A stretch of 14,302 nucleotides of DNA from Bacillota bacterium (GTDB lineage: Bacteria; Bacillota; Clostridia; Clostridiales; Clostridiaceae), in NCBI GenBank assembly GCA_030706065.1, contig JAUZPH010000039.1:1-14302 (forward strand), given 5' to 3'. Each line of letters opens with the position of its first letter. The stretch's first letter is position 1. Below are positions 14,196-14,302 of the stretch, piece after piece. The position numbers were made by a program, and so were the translations under genes. Below the pieces are notes generated by a model. It made no database searches, was not told the origin of the DNA, and worked only from the letters and a program-made list of their open reading frames with translations.

Positions 14196-14302
14196 ATGTC
14201 CGGTCGAGTAGGTAAAGTCGTACAGGTCATAGGGCCGGTTATCGATATTAAATTTGACTCAGATTCTCTTCCTAATATTCTCAACTGCCTTGAAATAAAG
14301 GC
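14196..14302 (+). CDS. atpD: ATP synthase F1 subunit beta, 5' end only
   Basis: The first 35 codons of the catalytic beta subunit are present before the window ends. They read MSGRVGKVVQVIGPVIDIKF and onward, the typical opening of the beta-subunit N-terminal barrel. AAGGAGG (14183-14189) lies 6 nt before the ATG, and the gap from atpG is 17 nt. The Walker motifs lie outside the window. atpC would be expected next. Confidence 0.95.
   Translation, partial: MSGRVGKVVQVIGPVIDIKFDSDSLPNILNCLEIK

Noticed and set aside
1..14302. CRISPR arrays, tRNA or rRNA genes, transposase genes, phage modules
   Set aside because: No regularly spaced repeats, cloverleaf or rRNA-like sequence, transposase motifs or phage structural genes were seen on either strand.

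Overview
The window is a low-GC Firmicutes chromosome segment, most probably from an anaerobic clostridium. The evidence is the AT-rich intergenic DNA, strong AGGAGG-type ribosome binding sites, some TTG and GTG starts, and the gene order. A biosynthetic thiolase gene sits directly between a UDP-GlcNAc 2-epimerase gene and the atp operon, an arrangement I recall from Clostridium acetobutylicum. All confident genes are on the + strand. The species cannot be fixed from the sequence.

Region 1 (1-3031) opens with a palindromic, MITE-like repeat. It is followed by sua5/ywlC (tRNA t6A synthesis), ywlE (protein-arginine phosphatase type), rpiB (pentose phosphate isomerase) and upp (uracil salvage). 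Clear intrinsic terminators follow ywlE and upp. Region 2 (3032-4840) holds a possible small or leader RNA, a gene whose N-terminal part resembles phage or DnaD-type replication proteins and which has a charged tail, and a dCMP deaminase-family gene with its own promoter. Region 3 (4841-7015) encodes a TagO/WecA-type lipid-carrier sugar-phosphate transferase and WecB/MnaA. Together these start and supply ManNAc for a wall polymer.

Region 4 (7016-7482) is non-coding. It contains two further large palindromic elements side by side, then a near-perfect Rex (NADH-sensing repressor) operator and a consensus sigma-A promoter for thlA. Thiolase (7483-8661) ends in a strong terminator. Region 5 (8662-9223) holds little coding evidence: one doubtful Cys-rich 86-codon ORF, a perfect palindrome on a -10 box, and a candidate atp promoter.

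Region 6 (9224 to the end) is the F1Fo ATP synthase operon in the canonical order atpI-B-E-F-H-A-G-D. atpD is cut by the window edge. The c subunit lacks the known Na+ ligands, which suggests proton coupling.

The genes are largely housekeeping. The most interesting items are the three unrelated palindromic elements, the Rex operator at thlA, the possible RNA at about 3055-3178, and the DnaD-like gene. Several starts were revised from ribosome-binding-site spacing (upp, wecB, atpB, atpF).
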